Shown here one piece after another: positions 1-7,099 of a DNA stretch of 10,747 nt. The translations under genes and the position numbers were made by a program. Every line of letters begins with the position of its first letter. Within the stretch, counting starts at the first letter, position 1. Under the pieces are notes generated by a model, which had not been told where the DNA came from, did not search any database, and saw nothing but the letters and a program-made list of their open reading frames with translations. This DNA is from an uncultured Caryophanales bacterium. GTDB lineage: Bacteria > Bacillota_I > Bacilli_A > RFN20 > CAG-826. The stretch spans positions 1-10,747 of the forward strand of contig CAMYXQ010000021.1 of NCBI GenBank assembly GCA_947303105.1, written 5' to 3'.

Positions 1-1178
1 GTCACCAAACGCAGCGCCAAAGTGGCAATATCGGCGAATGTGTAGCGATTTGTGCGCTTTTTGTATTCATTTAAACGGGCATCCAACTCGCGAACCACAT
101 CGAGGATTTCATGAATGTCGGAGGCGAAGTGGCCAATCGAAGAATCCAATGCGTCCAAGTGCTTTCCGACCTCGATCGCGATGTCGAGCTTGCGGTCTTT
201 GGTCACAAACAGCTTTGCTAAGATTGACGCAACCTTTTTGTTTGTGGGGTTGGGCTCATCTTCGCCGAATTCCTTATCTTCATAAGCCCCTTTATGGCAA
301 ATGCCCCCATTTTTGTCGGCGAAGGCACTCACCTCTTTGAGGAACTCGCGACCATCGAGGTCATACACCGTCAAAATGGCTTGATAGAGTTTTTGAATCA
401 CTTTTTGATTCCCAAATGAGAGATGGTGAATGTCGCGGCCGATGACGGTTTGGTTATTGAAGATGTTTCGGTAATCAAGAGACTTCGGCTCATCAGGAAG
501 CTGATCGGTGATATAAGCCCGGATCAATTCCTGTTCGATGATGGTCTTGGATTCTTGCACGACCATCTCCACCGCTTCATCGGCTTTTTCGGGGCCGAGG
601 AACTGGCTATCGTACTCCTCGAGGAAGCGGCGTCGCTCGCTGGGCAAAATACCATCGAGGCGGGAATGTAAGGAAAGAATGACTTTTTTGGTTATCGAAT
701 CATCCTTCAGATTGAAATGGCTTAGGAATTCGATGAACTGGTCGCGCCTCGAAGGATCCTCGTAACGTTCAAGGAAAATTTGATCAAGGAACTCACGCGT
801 CTTGGCTTCGATCACCGACTCATCGGCGATGGATACGGATCCCGGCATGCCAAGGCGGCCGGCGTAAGTCGTCACCAAATACTGGGAGAAGGCATCGAAC
901 GTTTGAATGTGGGCGGACGGCATTTCCTTCGCCAAATGCGAATGGTCTTTTTCAAAACGGGCGATGATCCGCTCCTTCATTTCATGGGCGGCGTTGTTGG
1001 TGAAGGTTAGAACCAAAAGGGAGGAAGGTGAGACATTCTGATGTTTTACCAATTCGAAAACACGTTCGGTCAAGACTTTAGTCTTGCCGCTCCCTGCGCC
1101 CGCCGCGATGAGGATATCACTCTCTGACGGGGCGTGAATCGCGCGATATTGTTCTTCGTTGAATCGCGGCTCACTCAT
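1..1178 (-). CDS. addA: ATP-dependent helicase/nuclease subunit A (AddA), N-terminal 392 residues, cut by window edge
   Basis: This is the UvrD/SF1 helicase subunit of the AddAB complex, which unwinds and resects double-strand DNA ends before RecA loading. The N-terminus shows the Q-motif region (FNEEQYRAI, residues 6-14), a Walker A loop (AGAGSGKT, 26-33), motif Ia (LTFTNNAAHEM, 57-67), an SF1 motif like IQTFDAFSQYLV (91-102) and, near the edge, RYTFADIATLAL (378-389), equivalent to the FxFxDL segment before Walker B. The nuclease half and the remaining helicase motifs lie beyond position 1. The frame is open to the edge and has no internal stop. The ATG at 1178-1176 is chosen because an AGGAGGA site sits 8 nt upstream and the homology begins at once. 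The start overlaps the end of addB by 8 nt (ATGAGTGA), so the two subunits are probably translated in a coupled way. An isolated PcrA/UvrD is less likely, given the adjacent AddB. Confidence 0.93.
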   Translation of the reverse strand, partial: MSEPRFNEEQYRAIHAPSESDILIAAGAGSGKTKVLTERVFELVKHQNVSPSSLLVLTFTNNAAHEMKERIIARFEKDHSHLAKEMPSAHIQTFDAFSQYLVTTYAGRLGMPGSVSIADESVIEAKTREFLDQIFLERYEDPSRRDQFIEFLSHFNLKDDSITKKVILSLHSRLDGILPSERRRFLEEYDSQFLGPEKADEAVEMVVQESKTIIEQELIRAYITDQLPDEPKSLDYRNIFNNQTVIGRDIHHLSFGNQKVIQKLYQAILTVYDLDGREFLKEVSAFADKNGGICHKGAYEDKEFGEDEPNPTNKKVASILAKLFVTKDRKLDIAIEVGKHLDALDSSIGHFASDIHEILDVVRELDARLNEYKKRTNRYTFADIATLALRLV

Positions 1179-3636
1179 CGCCATCTTCCTCCTCGGTATC
1201 CTCGTTAATCGTCAAATCGCTATTGTGGAAATGATCATGGATCGCATCGGCGTACGAAACCTTTTGGAGATTCTTGCGCACATAGCAAATATCCCCATAG
1301 CCGCAGAAGGCGCACTGGAGTCTGGAAATATCTTTCGCCTTTAGGTCGCTTGAAGTGGGCGCAATTGGAAATTCGCGACCCAAGATCTTTTCAATCGTGG
1401 CCACCATGCTCCGCTTGGCGTCTTCGATTAAGGCGGCGAAGTTATAAACGTGATCGAGGTTTGCGTCACCAACGACCTCGACCTGGTCATGGTCCGCATC
1501 GAACCGACCGCCACCGCCGAAGCGTTTGCCACCTTTCTTCCCAACTCCGTTTTTCGTCATGATGGATTGATCCATCGTCGCCCAATAGTCATCGGAATTC
1601 GACCAGAGCCCATTCGCTCGCGTTTGCTTTTCAAAAGCGCCCGTTTCGTGCTCTGAGATCTTATCGAAAAGCGTATGCAACGAAGACATATAGACCGTCT
1701 GGATGCCAAAACCCATAAACTTGGCACCGTCGAGAATCGATACATTCTTGCCCGCTTCACCCTCTAAGGCATATTGATAGAGCGGTAGCTGCGCGGAACG
1801 GCCGAGGAAAACTTGTCTGGCATCAAATTGTTCTTTGCCCGTCTTGTAATCGATGATCGAATAATAGCGTTTCCCGGATGCGCCGTCAGTGCGGATAATT
1901 TTGTCGACTTTGCCGCTGAATAAATATTCGGCACCATTTGCGGAGTCGAGGGTAAAAGTCACTTCTTCTTCCGCAGCCTCTGCAATAAAACCTTTAGGTT
2001 TTCCGTCGCGAACCGCTTCGACGATTTCCAACAGCCAGGGTTTTGCGATGGTAAGCCAAGCCTTCTCTGTCGACCCAAAAACTTGGCCATCGCTCTTCGC
2101 GGCATTCTCGTATTTGACAAGAGCTTTCTGGTATTCGTTCTCGAAATCGTAATCATCTTCGTAGATGCGTTCGAACAGGCAATGGGCGAATGTTCCGAAC
2201 CATCTGGCGTGATAGTCGTCGTCTTTCAAAGGCAGGACCTTTTTCATCAAGTAGGCATAGGGGCAAAGAATATAGGATTCCAAATCGGTGACGGACCAAT
2301 TGTGTTTGTCGGTGAGGAACGACTGGCTGATGGAAACGACGTTGGGATCATAGCTGCGATAATCGCCCACCGGAGAATTCACCAGTAGCCGGTCATAATT
2401 GAGAGCGTTCGCAAAGGCAGAAGCCTCTTTCGTATAAACACCTTCCAAATCATTATCGACACGGATGACATCTTTCTTCGGATCCCACTTAAAATCTTTC
2501 ATCAAAGGCGAGTCATAGATTTTATCTTTCAAATGTTGGCGGACACGGGACAACATGGCGATATTCCCATACCGGATGAAGTTTGCCTTCAAAATGCGGT
2601 CAATTTCAGTCTTTTGATAACTGGTATTGGCCGAAATCTTCTGCAATTCCGCGTCGGAAAAAACGTTTTTGTCGCTGAAGACACGATAGAAGACGTCGTA
2701 CTGGAAGTTCGTTACGAAATACTCTTTGCTCGGGTCAAAGCGGATTTTGTTGCTGACCAAAACGCCGCGATCTCCGACAAGTTTTCTGTCAATTTGATCA
2801 TCCAAAATCTCCAAAAGATTGGAGTATCCGGCATCGAATGGCAAATCGGTTAAACCATAAGTTTCAACAAGTTCTTTCAAATGCAAAAGATCTGGATTTG
2901 TTTCCTCTTCTTCGAAGAGAAATGATTTGCTTTTATGAATTGAGCGGATTTTGTCACGAATCACCTGCTTTGTGATCAATTTAGTCGAAGATGGGTAAAT
3001 CAGGGGGATTTTGAATAATGAACTGACAAAATTAAGATAGAAACAATCACTATCATCGGAAATCAAAATCACGATGTCTTTCGCGCTATTTGGCTGTTCA
3101 ATTAACCGCTTACGAATTTCGGAAAGTATCGATACGCACTGGTAGATTTTGTTTGGATAAGAAAGAATTCTCGGATGGTGTTCCTCGTTATGAATTTCTT
3201 TTGCTCCAAAATCGGAAAAATGACAATGACTAAATGGAATATTTTTCCGTTTGAGGAATTCCATCAGTTCACAATCTGCCTCTGACTCGAAAAGAACGAC
3301 CGAATGGAGTCTGACTTCGCGTTCACCATATGGATCTTTCGCCAAATAGCCATTCGCGAGAAGCTTCTCGTACAGTGAGTTCAGTTCATCGTTCTTTTCG
3401 TGGTCGGCAATCTGCAATAGAGAAAGAATCTTCTTCGCGTTGCTGTAACTGAATTTTTCTTTGAGCAAGAACGGAATCGGATCCTTCTCATAAGTGAATG
3501 AGAGTTTCCGAATCAGATCATCTTTGGAAATAATCTTGATGTCCTGTGCTGGATTTTCGTTCTTGTAGCGGAAAAGGAGCGGGTGATAAGCCCGATCAGC
3601 GACTAGAAGGACTTTCCCTGCTCCGATTTCTGACAT
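1171..3636 (-). CDS. addB: AddB-type helicase-nuclease subunit with Fe-S PD-(D/E)XK nuclease, shortened N-terminal half
   Basis: AddB cuts the 5'-ended strand during AddAB end processing; its N-terminal half is an inactive helicase-like scaffold. The C-terminal nuclease is clear: H485 (GTFAHCLFERIY), D578 (GKVDKI), D596 and K598 (IDYKTGK), then AQLPLYQYAL (615-624). Four cysteines fit the AddB iron-sulfur cluster: C458 in SYILCPYAYL, then C775, C778 and C784 (C-x2-C-x5-C). Residues about 187-217 match the AddB pattern for a UvrD-like segment (DIVILISDD...IPLIYPS). At 821 residues it is much shorter than Bacillus subtilis AddB (about 1,160). The N-terminal Walker A of classical AddB is missing; only IGAGK remains. 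A Gly/Lys-rich loop lies at 694-711. The ATG at 3636 is 3 nt after the glpK stop, in the same frame, without a visible Shine-Dalgarno sequence, so translation by reinitiation is likely. The stop is TGA, which excludes the mycoplasma code. The streptococcal-type name RexB is an alternative label. Confidence 0.9.
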   Translation of the reverse strand: MSEIGAGKVLLVADRAYHPLLFRYKNENPAQDIKIISKDDLIRKLSFTYEKDPIPFLLKEKFSYSNAKKILSLLQIADHEKNDELNSLYEKLLANGYLAKDPYGEREVRLHSVVLFESEADCELMEFLKRKNIPFSHCHFSDFGAKEIHNEEHHPRILSYPNKIYQCVSILSEIRKRLIEQPNSAKDIVILISDDSDCFYLNFVSSLFKIPLIYPSSTKLITKQVIRDKIRSIHKSKSFLFEEEETNPDLLHLKELVETYGLTDLPFDAGYSNLLEILDDQIDRKLVGDRGVLVSNKIRFDPSKEYFVTNFQYDVFYRVFSDKNVFSDAELQKISANTSYQKTEIDRILKANFIRYGNIAMLSRVRQHLKDKIYDSPLMKDFKWDPKKDVIRVDNDLEGVYTKEASAFANALNYDRLLVNSPVGDYRSYDPNVVSISQSFLTDKHNWSVTDLESYILCPYAYLMKKVLPLKDDDYHARWFGTFAHCLFERIYEDDYDFENEYQKALVKYENAAKSDGQVFGSTEKAWLTIAKPWLLEIVEAVRDGKPKGFIAEAAEEEVTFTLDSANGAEYLFSGKVDKIIRTDGASGKRYYSIIDYKTGKEQFDARQVFLGRSAQLPLYQYALEGEAGKNVSILDGAKFMGFGIQTVYMSSLHTLFDKISEHETGAFEKQTRANGLWSNSDDYWATMDQSIMTKNGVGKKGGKRFGGGGRFDADHDQVEVVGDANLDHVYNFAALIEDAKRSMVATIEKILGREFPIAPTSSDLKAKDISRLQCAFCGYGDICYVRKNLQKVSYADAIHDHFHNSDLTINEDTEEEDGDE
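1187..1193 (-). promoter_or_regulatory. Ribosome binding site of addA inside the 3' end of addB
   Basis: On the minus strand this reads AGGAGGA, a near-perfect Shine-Dalgarno sequence, with 8 nt between it and the addA ATG at 1178. It lies within the acidic tail codons of addB. It supports the chosen addA start and shows that addA can recruit ribosomes itself as well as by coupling to addB. Confidence 0.85.
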
Positions 3637-3639
3637 TCG

Positions 3640-5124
3640 TTACTCGATTGGTTTATATGCCCTCGTGGCATCCACCGCATTCCGCCAGCCCTTGTAAAGC
3701 TTTTTGGCTTGGTTCGGATCCATTTTCGGGAAGAAACACTTCGCGGCGCTATGGTTGGCGCTGATTTCCGAAAGGCTCTTCCAGAAGCCGCAACCAAGAC
3801 CGGCCAAATAGCCGGCGCCTAACGCGGTCGTCTCAACGCACTTGGGCACGCGCACTTCGCACTGGAGGATATCGCTCTGGAATTGGAGAAGCATATTGTT
3901 TTGGCTCGCTCCACCATCGACTTTGAGGACATTCAAATCCAAATGGGCATCCCTTTCCATCGTGTCGATGACGTCCTTGGACTGATAGGCGATGGAATAG
4001 AGGGCAGCCCGGGTGATGTTGTGGCGGTCGGCGCCTCTGGTCAGACCGAAGATGGCCCCACGGGCATCGTCATCCCAATATGGGGTTCCAAGGCCGACGA
4101 AAGCGGGGACAAAATAGACGCCTGCGGTGTCGGGCCGCTTCTCGGCGTACATCTCCGAATCGGAGGAATCCTCGATCCATCTGGTCTGGTCGCGGATCCA
4201 CTGGATGACCGCTCCGCCAATGAAGACGGAACCTTCCAAAGCATAGGTAGTTTCCCCGTTCAAACGCCACGCAACGGTCGTAAGGAGGCCGTTTTTGCTG
4301 CGAATTGGCGATTTTCCGGTGTTCATGAGCATGAAGCAGCCAGTGCCGTAAGTGTTTTTGCTTTCCCCTTCGCGGAAGCAGCACTGCCCGAACAAAGCGG
4401 ACTGTTGGTCGCCCGCCACGCCCCAGACATGGATGCCGCTCTTGAAGAAAGACGCTTCACCGTAATCGGCGGCGTTATCCTTGACTTCCGGGAGCATCGC
4501 AGCCGGAACGTTCCAAAGTTTCAAAAGTTCTTTGTCCCACCGCATTTCGAAGATGTTAAAGAGCATCGTGCGGGAAGCGTTGGACACATCGGTCATATGG
4601 CTCTTGCCATTCGTCAGTTTATACACCAGCCAGCTATCAATCGTGCCGAAGGCAAGTTCTCCATCCTCGGCGCGTTTTTGGGCACCCTTGACATGATCAA
4701 GGATGAAACGGATCTTCGACGCGCTGAAATACGGATTGAGTCGGAGGCCGGTCCGTTTGGCGATGAAATCAGTATGTTCGGCCATTCGGTCGCAGATCTT
4801 TTGGGTCTGCTTTGATTGCCAAACGATCGCATTATGGATCGCCCGACCGGTTTTCTTTTCCCAGACAATCGTCGTTTCGCGTTGATTGGTGATGCCGATG
4901 CCAGCGACCTCATCCATGGACGCGCCGCTGACGATAAGAAGTTCGTTGATGACATCAACGACGGAAATCCAAATCTTGTCGGGATCCTGTTCGACCCATC
5001 CGGGTTTCGGATAGAGGCATTCCACCGGGCGCTGAGCCTTGAAGACTTCTTCGCCTTTGCTGTTGATCAAAATGGCACGGGTGGAAGTCGTGCCCTGATC
5101 GATGGACATGATGTATTTTTTCAT
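3640..5124 (-). CDS. glpK: Glycerol kinase
   Basis: GlpK phosphorylates glycerol to sn-glycerol-3-phosphate with ATP in the cytoplasm, feeding phospholipid synthesis or glycolysis. From the ATG at 5124 it has 494 residues, the usual length. FGGY-kinase motifs are intact: the phosphate loop DQGTTSTR (9-16), the glycerol-contact region NQRET (80-84), W102 in VWQ, Y132 in NPYFSASK, and the catalytic Asp D239 in AGDQQSALFGQ. The ATP-site loop YGTGCFML (259-266) and the second family signature starting at GGASQNNML (404-412) are also present. An in-frame TTG at 5142 would add six residues, but it has no ribosome binding site and the homology begins at MKKYIMSIDQG. The ATG also lacks a Shine-Dalgarno sequence and lies 6 nt after a TATAAT box, which suggests a leaderless mRNA. 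The activation-loop His that HPr phosphorylates in many Firmicutes appears absent (Ser225 by eye alignment). No glpF or glpD neighbour is visible. Confidence 0.96.
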   Translation of the reverse strand: MKKYIMSIDQGTTSTRAILINSKGEEVFKAQRPVECLYPKPGWVEQDPDKIWISVVDVINELLIVSGASMDEVAGIGITNQRETTIVWEKKTGRAIHNAIVWQSKQTQKICDRMAEHTDFIAKRTGLRLNPYFSASKIRFILDHVKGAQKRAEDGELAFGTIDSWLVYKLTNGKSHMTDVSNASRTMLFNIFEMRWDKELLKLWNVPAAMLPEVKDNAADYGEASFFKSGIHVWGVAGDQQSALFGQCCFREGESKNTYGTGCFMLMNTGKSPIRSKNGLLTTVAWRLNGETTYALEGSVFIGGAVIQWIRDQTRWIEDSSDSEMYAEKRPDTAGVYFVPAFVGLGTPYWDDDARGAIFGLTRGADRHNITRAALYSIAYQSKDVIDTMERDAHLDLNVLKVDGGASQNNMLLQFQSDILQCEVRVPKCVETTALGAGYLAGLGCGFWKSLSEISANHSAAKCFFPKMDPNQAKKLYKGWRNAVDATRAYKPIE

Positions 5125-5130
5125 GGCCCC

Positions 5131-5136
5131 ATTATA
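5131..5136 (-). promoter_or_regulatory. Putative -10 box of the glpK-addB-addA unit
   Basis: The minus strand reads TATAAT, a perfect sigma-70/sigma-A -10 hexamer, followed by GGGGCC and then the glpK ATG. It lies downstream of the terminator of the preceding unit, where a new promoter is expected. No convincing -35 hexamer is seen 16-18 nt upstream (AGCCGT at 17 nt spacing) and there is no TGn extension. With usual geometry, the transcript would start on or within a base or two of the A of the ATG. It could be a chance match, but position and sequence fit together well. Confidence 0.55.
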
Positions 5137-5164
5137 GCCCAATACGCAGGTGAACGGCTAGGCG

Positions 5165-5195
5165 AAAAAGAAAAGCGGCCCTTTTTAAGGACCGC
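5165..5195 (-). terminator. Rho-independent terminator after pepP
   Basis: On the minus strand a 9-bp stem, GCGGTCCTT / AAGGGCCGC with one G-U wobble, closes a 3-nt AAA loop. It is followed at once by TTTTCTTTTT. It begins 10 nt after the pepP TAG stop, so it ends the giant-protein/yigZ/pepP transcript and separates it from the glpK unit. Confidence 0.88.
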
Positions 5196-5205
5196 CTCGG
5201 TTTTT

Positions 5206-6498
5206 CTACTTCTTTCTGGAAGCCAGGAAGGTTTCGATCTGATCGGGGTCTTTGATGATGTCTTTCGTCAGGACCTCGCAGCCGGTTTCGGTGATGAGCA
5301 GATCGTCCTCGATGCGGATGCCGATGCCGCGATCTTCCATGTAAAGTCCCGGCTCATCGGAAATGATCATGCCCGCTTCGAGCGGCAAATCGTTGTAGCT
5401 GCGATCGACCGGAGTGAGGTACGGATCATGGGTATCCAAGCCGATCAAATGGGACACGCTGTGGAAGAAATACTCGGATATGTCCTCTTTATTCTTCAAA
5501 AATCCGGCTTTGACACATTCTTCCGCCAGGTAGTTGGTGGTGATGCGATTCAACTCGCGGATGGTGATTCCCGGCTTGGCATAACGGGCCACGAGTTCGT
5601 TGCAGCGCAAGACGATTTCATAAGCGGTCCGCTGTTCCGGGGAATAGCGGCCATTGGCGGGAACGGTGCGAGTGACGTCGGCGTTGTAATAGTGATACCG
5701 GGCGCCAAGATCCATCAAGACGAGATCGTTCGGACCGACAACGCCTAATGGCGTCGGATAATGCAAGCAAGTCGCGTGGATGCCGCTGGCCATGATGGTT
5801 GGGAAGGCCAAACCTTGATATTGATTATCGTCGTTGACGGCGTGGAGGAACTCGTCAGCGAGCTCAAATTCGCGGATGTCGGGGCGGAGGATGTTCCAGG
5901 TCGACATCAGCGCGTTTTTGGTCGTGGTGATGGCGGCGCGCATCTCGGCGATTTCGTGGACCGATTTATGGAGTCGGAGCTGGGTGATCGCCGGATAGAT
6001 GTCCATGATTTGGATGTGGGGATAACGACGGAGAATATCCTCTTTGTAGATGCGGGTCGAGGTCGCGTCATCGATTTTGATTTCGCGGTCCAAATCGAGG
6101 TATAAAGTGGACAAGTCGCCATATTCTCGCATATTCGGATCAAGCAGAGTGTTGATTTTTCCTTGGAGGGAAGTCGTCAGCAACACGTTGCGGATGCCAG
6201 AGGTTCCCGCTGCCTGTTCCGGGGTCAGGCGCTTGCCATACCAACGTTCTTTTTTGCGGTCGAACGGAAGAACGAACAAATACTCTTTTTCCTCACCTTC
6301 GTTCTTGATGAGCATTAAGACGCTGCCCTGTTGATCGATGCCGGTCAGGTAATAGAAGTTGCGGTTGATCTCAAAAGGAGCCTCCTCGTCGGCGCTGGCG
6401 ATTTTGGCGACGCCGCCGAATAGCAACGCGGCGCTATGTTCCTCCATCATCCCGAATAGACGGTGCCGTCTCGCGGCATATTCATTTGCTTGAATCAT
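5206..6498 (-). CDS. pepP: Xaa-Pro aminopeptidase, M24B family
   Basis: This is a dimetal aminopeptidase that removes an N-terminal residue preceding proline, used in cytoplasmic peptide turnover. The 430 residues have the expected two domains. The first is an AMP_N-type domain (about 3-130, with NRNFYYLTGIDQQGSVLML at 45-63). The second is a pita-bread catalytic domain (about 180-420). All five metal ligands are visible: D263 (MDLGARY), D274 (NADVTRT), H350 (SVSHLIGLD), E382 (SDEPGLY) and E397 (RIEDDLL). The substrate-region histidines H246 and H357 are also present. The ATG at 6498 is supported by AAGGAGG ending 7 nt upstream. The gene overlaps the end of yigZ by 17 nt and is followed by a strong terminator, so it is last in its unit. 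There is no signal peptide. The AMP_N domain makes PepP more likely than a PepQ-type prolidase. Confidence 0.94.
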   Translation of the reverse strand: MIQANEYAARRHRLFGMMEEHSAALLFGGVAKIASADEEAPFEINRNFYYLTGIDQQGSVLMLIKNEGEEKEYLFVLPFDRKKERWYGKRLTPEQAAGTSGIRNVLLTTSLQGKINTLLDPNMREYGDLSTLYLDLDREIKIDDATSTRIYKEDILRRYPHIQIMDIYPAITQLRLHKSVHEIAEMRAAITTTKNALMSTWNILRPDIREFELADEFLHAVNDDNQYQGLAFPTIMASGIHATCLHYPTPLGVVGPNDLVLMDLGARYHYYNADVTRTVPANGRYSPEQRTAYEIVLRCNELVARYAKPGITIRELNRITTNYLAEECVKAGFLKNKEDISEYFFHSVSHLIGLDTHDPYLTPVDRSYNDLPLEAGMIISDEPGLYMEDRGIGIRIEDDLLITETGCEVLTKDIIKDPDQIETFLASRKK

Positions 6499-7099
6499 GA
6501 TCGATCCTCCTTAGCAATGTGACTGATTTGGTTGAGGTGATTTCCTCAGGGAGCCGCTTTTCCAGAAAGCGCTCCATAATTCTAGCATCCCCGGAGCAGG
6601 TGAGGAGAATTTTCTCCTCATAAAGCGTGTTTTCGATCTCGAAGCCCATTGTCTTGGCCGCATAACGGATCGGTTCCAACGCGTTATACTCCACCGCCAT
6701 TTCGACGCGGATGCCCTCATATTGTTCGTATAGTTCGGCGCTTTCGATAATATCCTCCGCCGCCTCGCGGTACGTCCTTGTGAGGCGTGGGAGACCGAGT
6801 TTCGTCCCACCGAAATAACGGACGACGATGAGGGAGACATAATCGAGATCCCGATAACGGAGGGCAGATAGAATCTGCAACCCCGCCGAGTGCGACGGTT
6901 CGCCGTCATCGCCCATCTTCTCGATGGCCCCGATGCGGGCCCCATAACAATAATGGGCGGCCTTCGGATACCGCTCGCTGACTTCGTTTATGGTGCGATC
7001 GAAGTCCTCGGGGGTAAGGCACGGCGAGAGAACCGCAATGAAACGCGAGGATAAAACCTCGCGCTCCAAAGTCAGTTCAGAACGGATCGTTTTGCTCAT
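6482..7099 (-). CDS. yigZ: IMPACT/YigZ family protein (UPF0029 plus DUF1949)
   Basis: The 205 residues match the YigZ/YvyE family, related to eukaryotic IMPACT, a regulator of GCN2. The bacterial role is not well established; ribosome- or translation-related and peptide-related roles have been suggested. The UPF0029 domain spans about 8-118, with SRFIAVLSP (18-26), the family hallmark DDGEPS (64-69) and VVRYFGGTKLG (92-102). The C-terminal 133-190 fits the ferredoxin-like DUF1949 domain. Two usually conserved spots differ: GTAG reads HSAG (70-73), and the LGaGGLvRAY stretch reads LGLPRLTRTY (101-110). The ATG at 7099 overlaps the stop of the giant gene as ATGA and has no Shine-Dalgarno sequence of its own (the upstream bases read CCATCCCGGC). 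It is therefore probably made by coupled reinitiation. It overlaps pepP by 17 nt. Confidence 0.9.
   Translation of the reverse strand: MSKTIRSELTLEREVLSSRFIAVLSPCLTPEDFDRTINEVSERYPKAAHYCYGARIGAIEKMGDDGEPSHSAGLQILSALRYRDLDYVSLIVVRYFGGTKLGLPRLTRTYREAAEDIIESAELYEQYEGIRVEMAVEYNALEPIRYAAKTMGFEIENTLYEEKILLTCSGDARIMERFLEKRLPEEITSTKSVTLLRRIDHDSSK
6506..6512 (-). promoter_or_regulatory. Ribosome binding site of pepP inside the 3' end of yigZ
   Basis: The minus strand reads AAGGAGG, a near-perfect Shine-Dalgarno sequence, 7 nt before the pepP ATG. It is embedded in the last codons of yigZ and fixes the pepP start. Confidence 0.87.
7096..7099 (-). other. ATGA stop/start overlap coupling the giant gene to yigZ
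   Basis: The TGA stop of the large gene (7098-7096) and the ATG of yigZ (7099-7097) share bases as ATGA. No ribosome binding site precedes the ATG. This is the classical geometry for termination-reinitiation, so yigZ (and pepP behind it) should be translated at a level tied to the giant protein. Confidence 0.8.

Noticed and set aside
5140..5142. TTG at 5142 as the glpK start
   Set aside because: It adds six residues (MGYNGA) not typical of GlpK, has no ribosome binding site, and overlaps the TATAAT box. The ATG at 5124 fits the family N-terminus.
5175..5205. Terminator working on the plus strand
   Set aside because: The stem is followed on the plus strand by CTCGG before its T run, so the geometry is poor, and there is no plus-strand gene to terminate.
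3883..5748. Two abutting 310-codon plus-strand open frames (3883-4815 and 4816-5748)
   Set aside because: They lie antisense to glpK and pepP, whose motifs are unambiguous. The plus-strand translations show no recognisable domain, and they cross the terminator and promoter region. They are mirror frames caused by codon bias.
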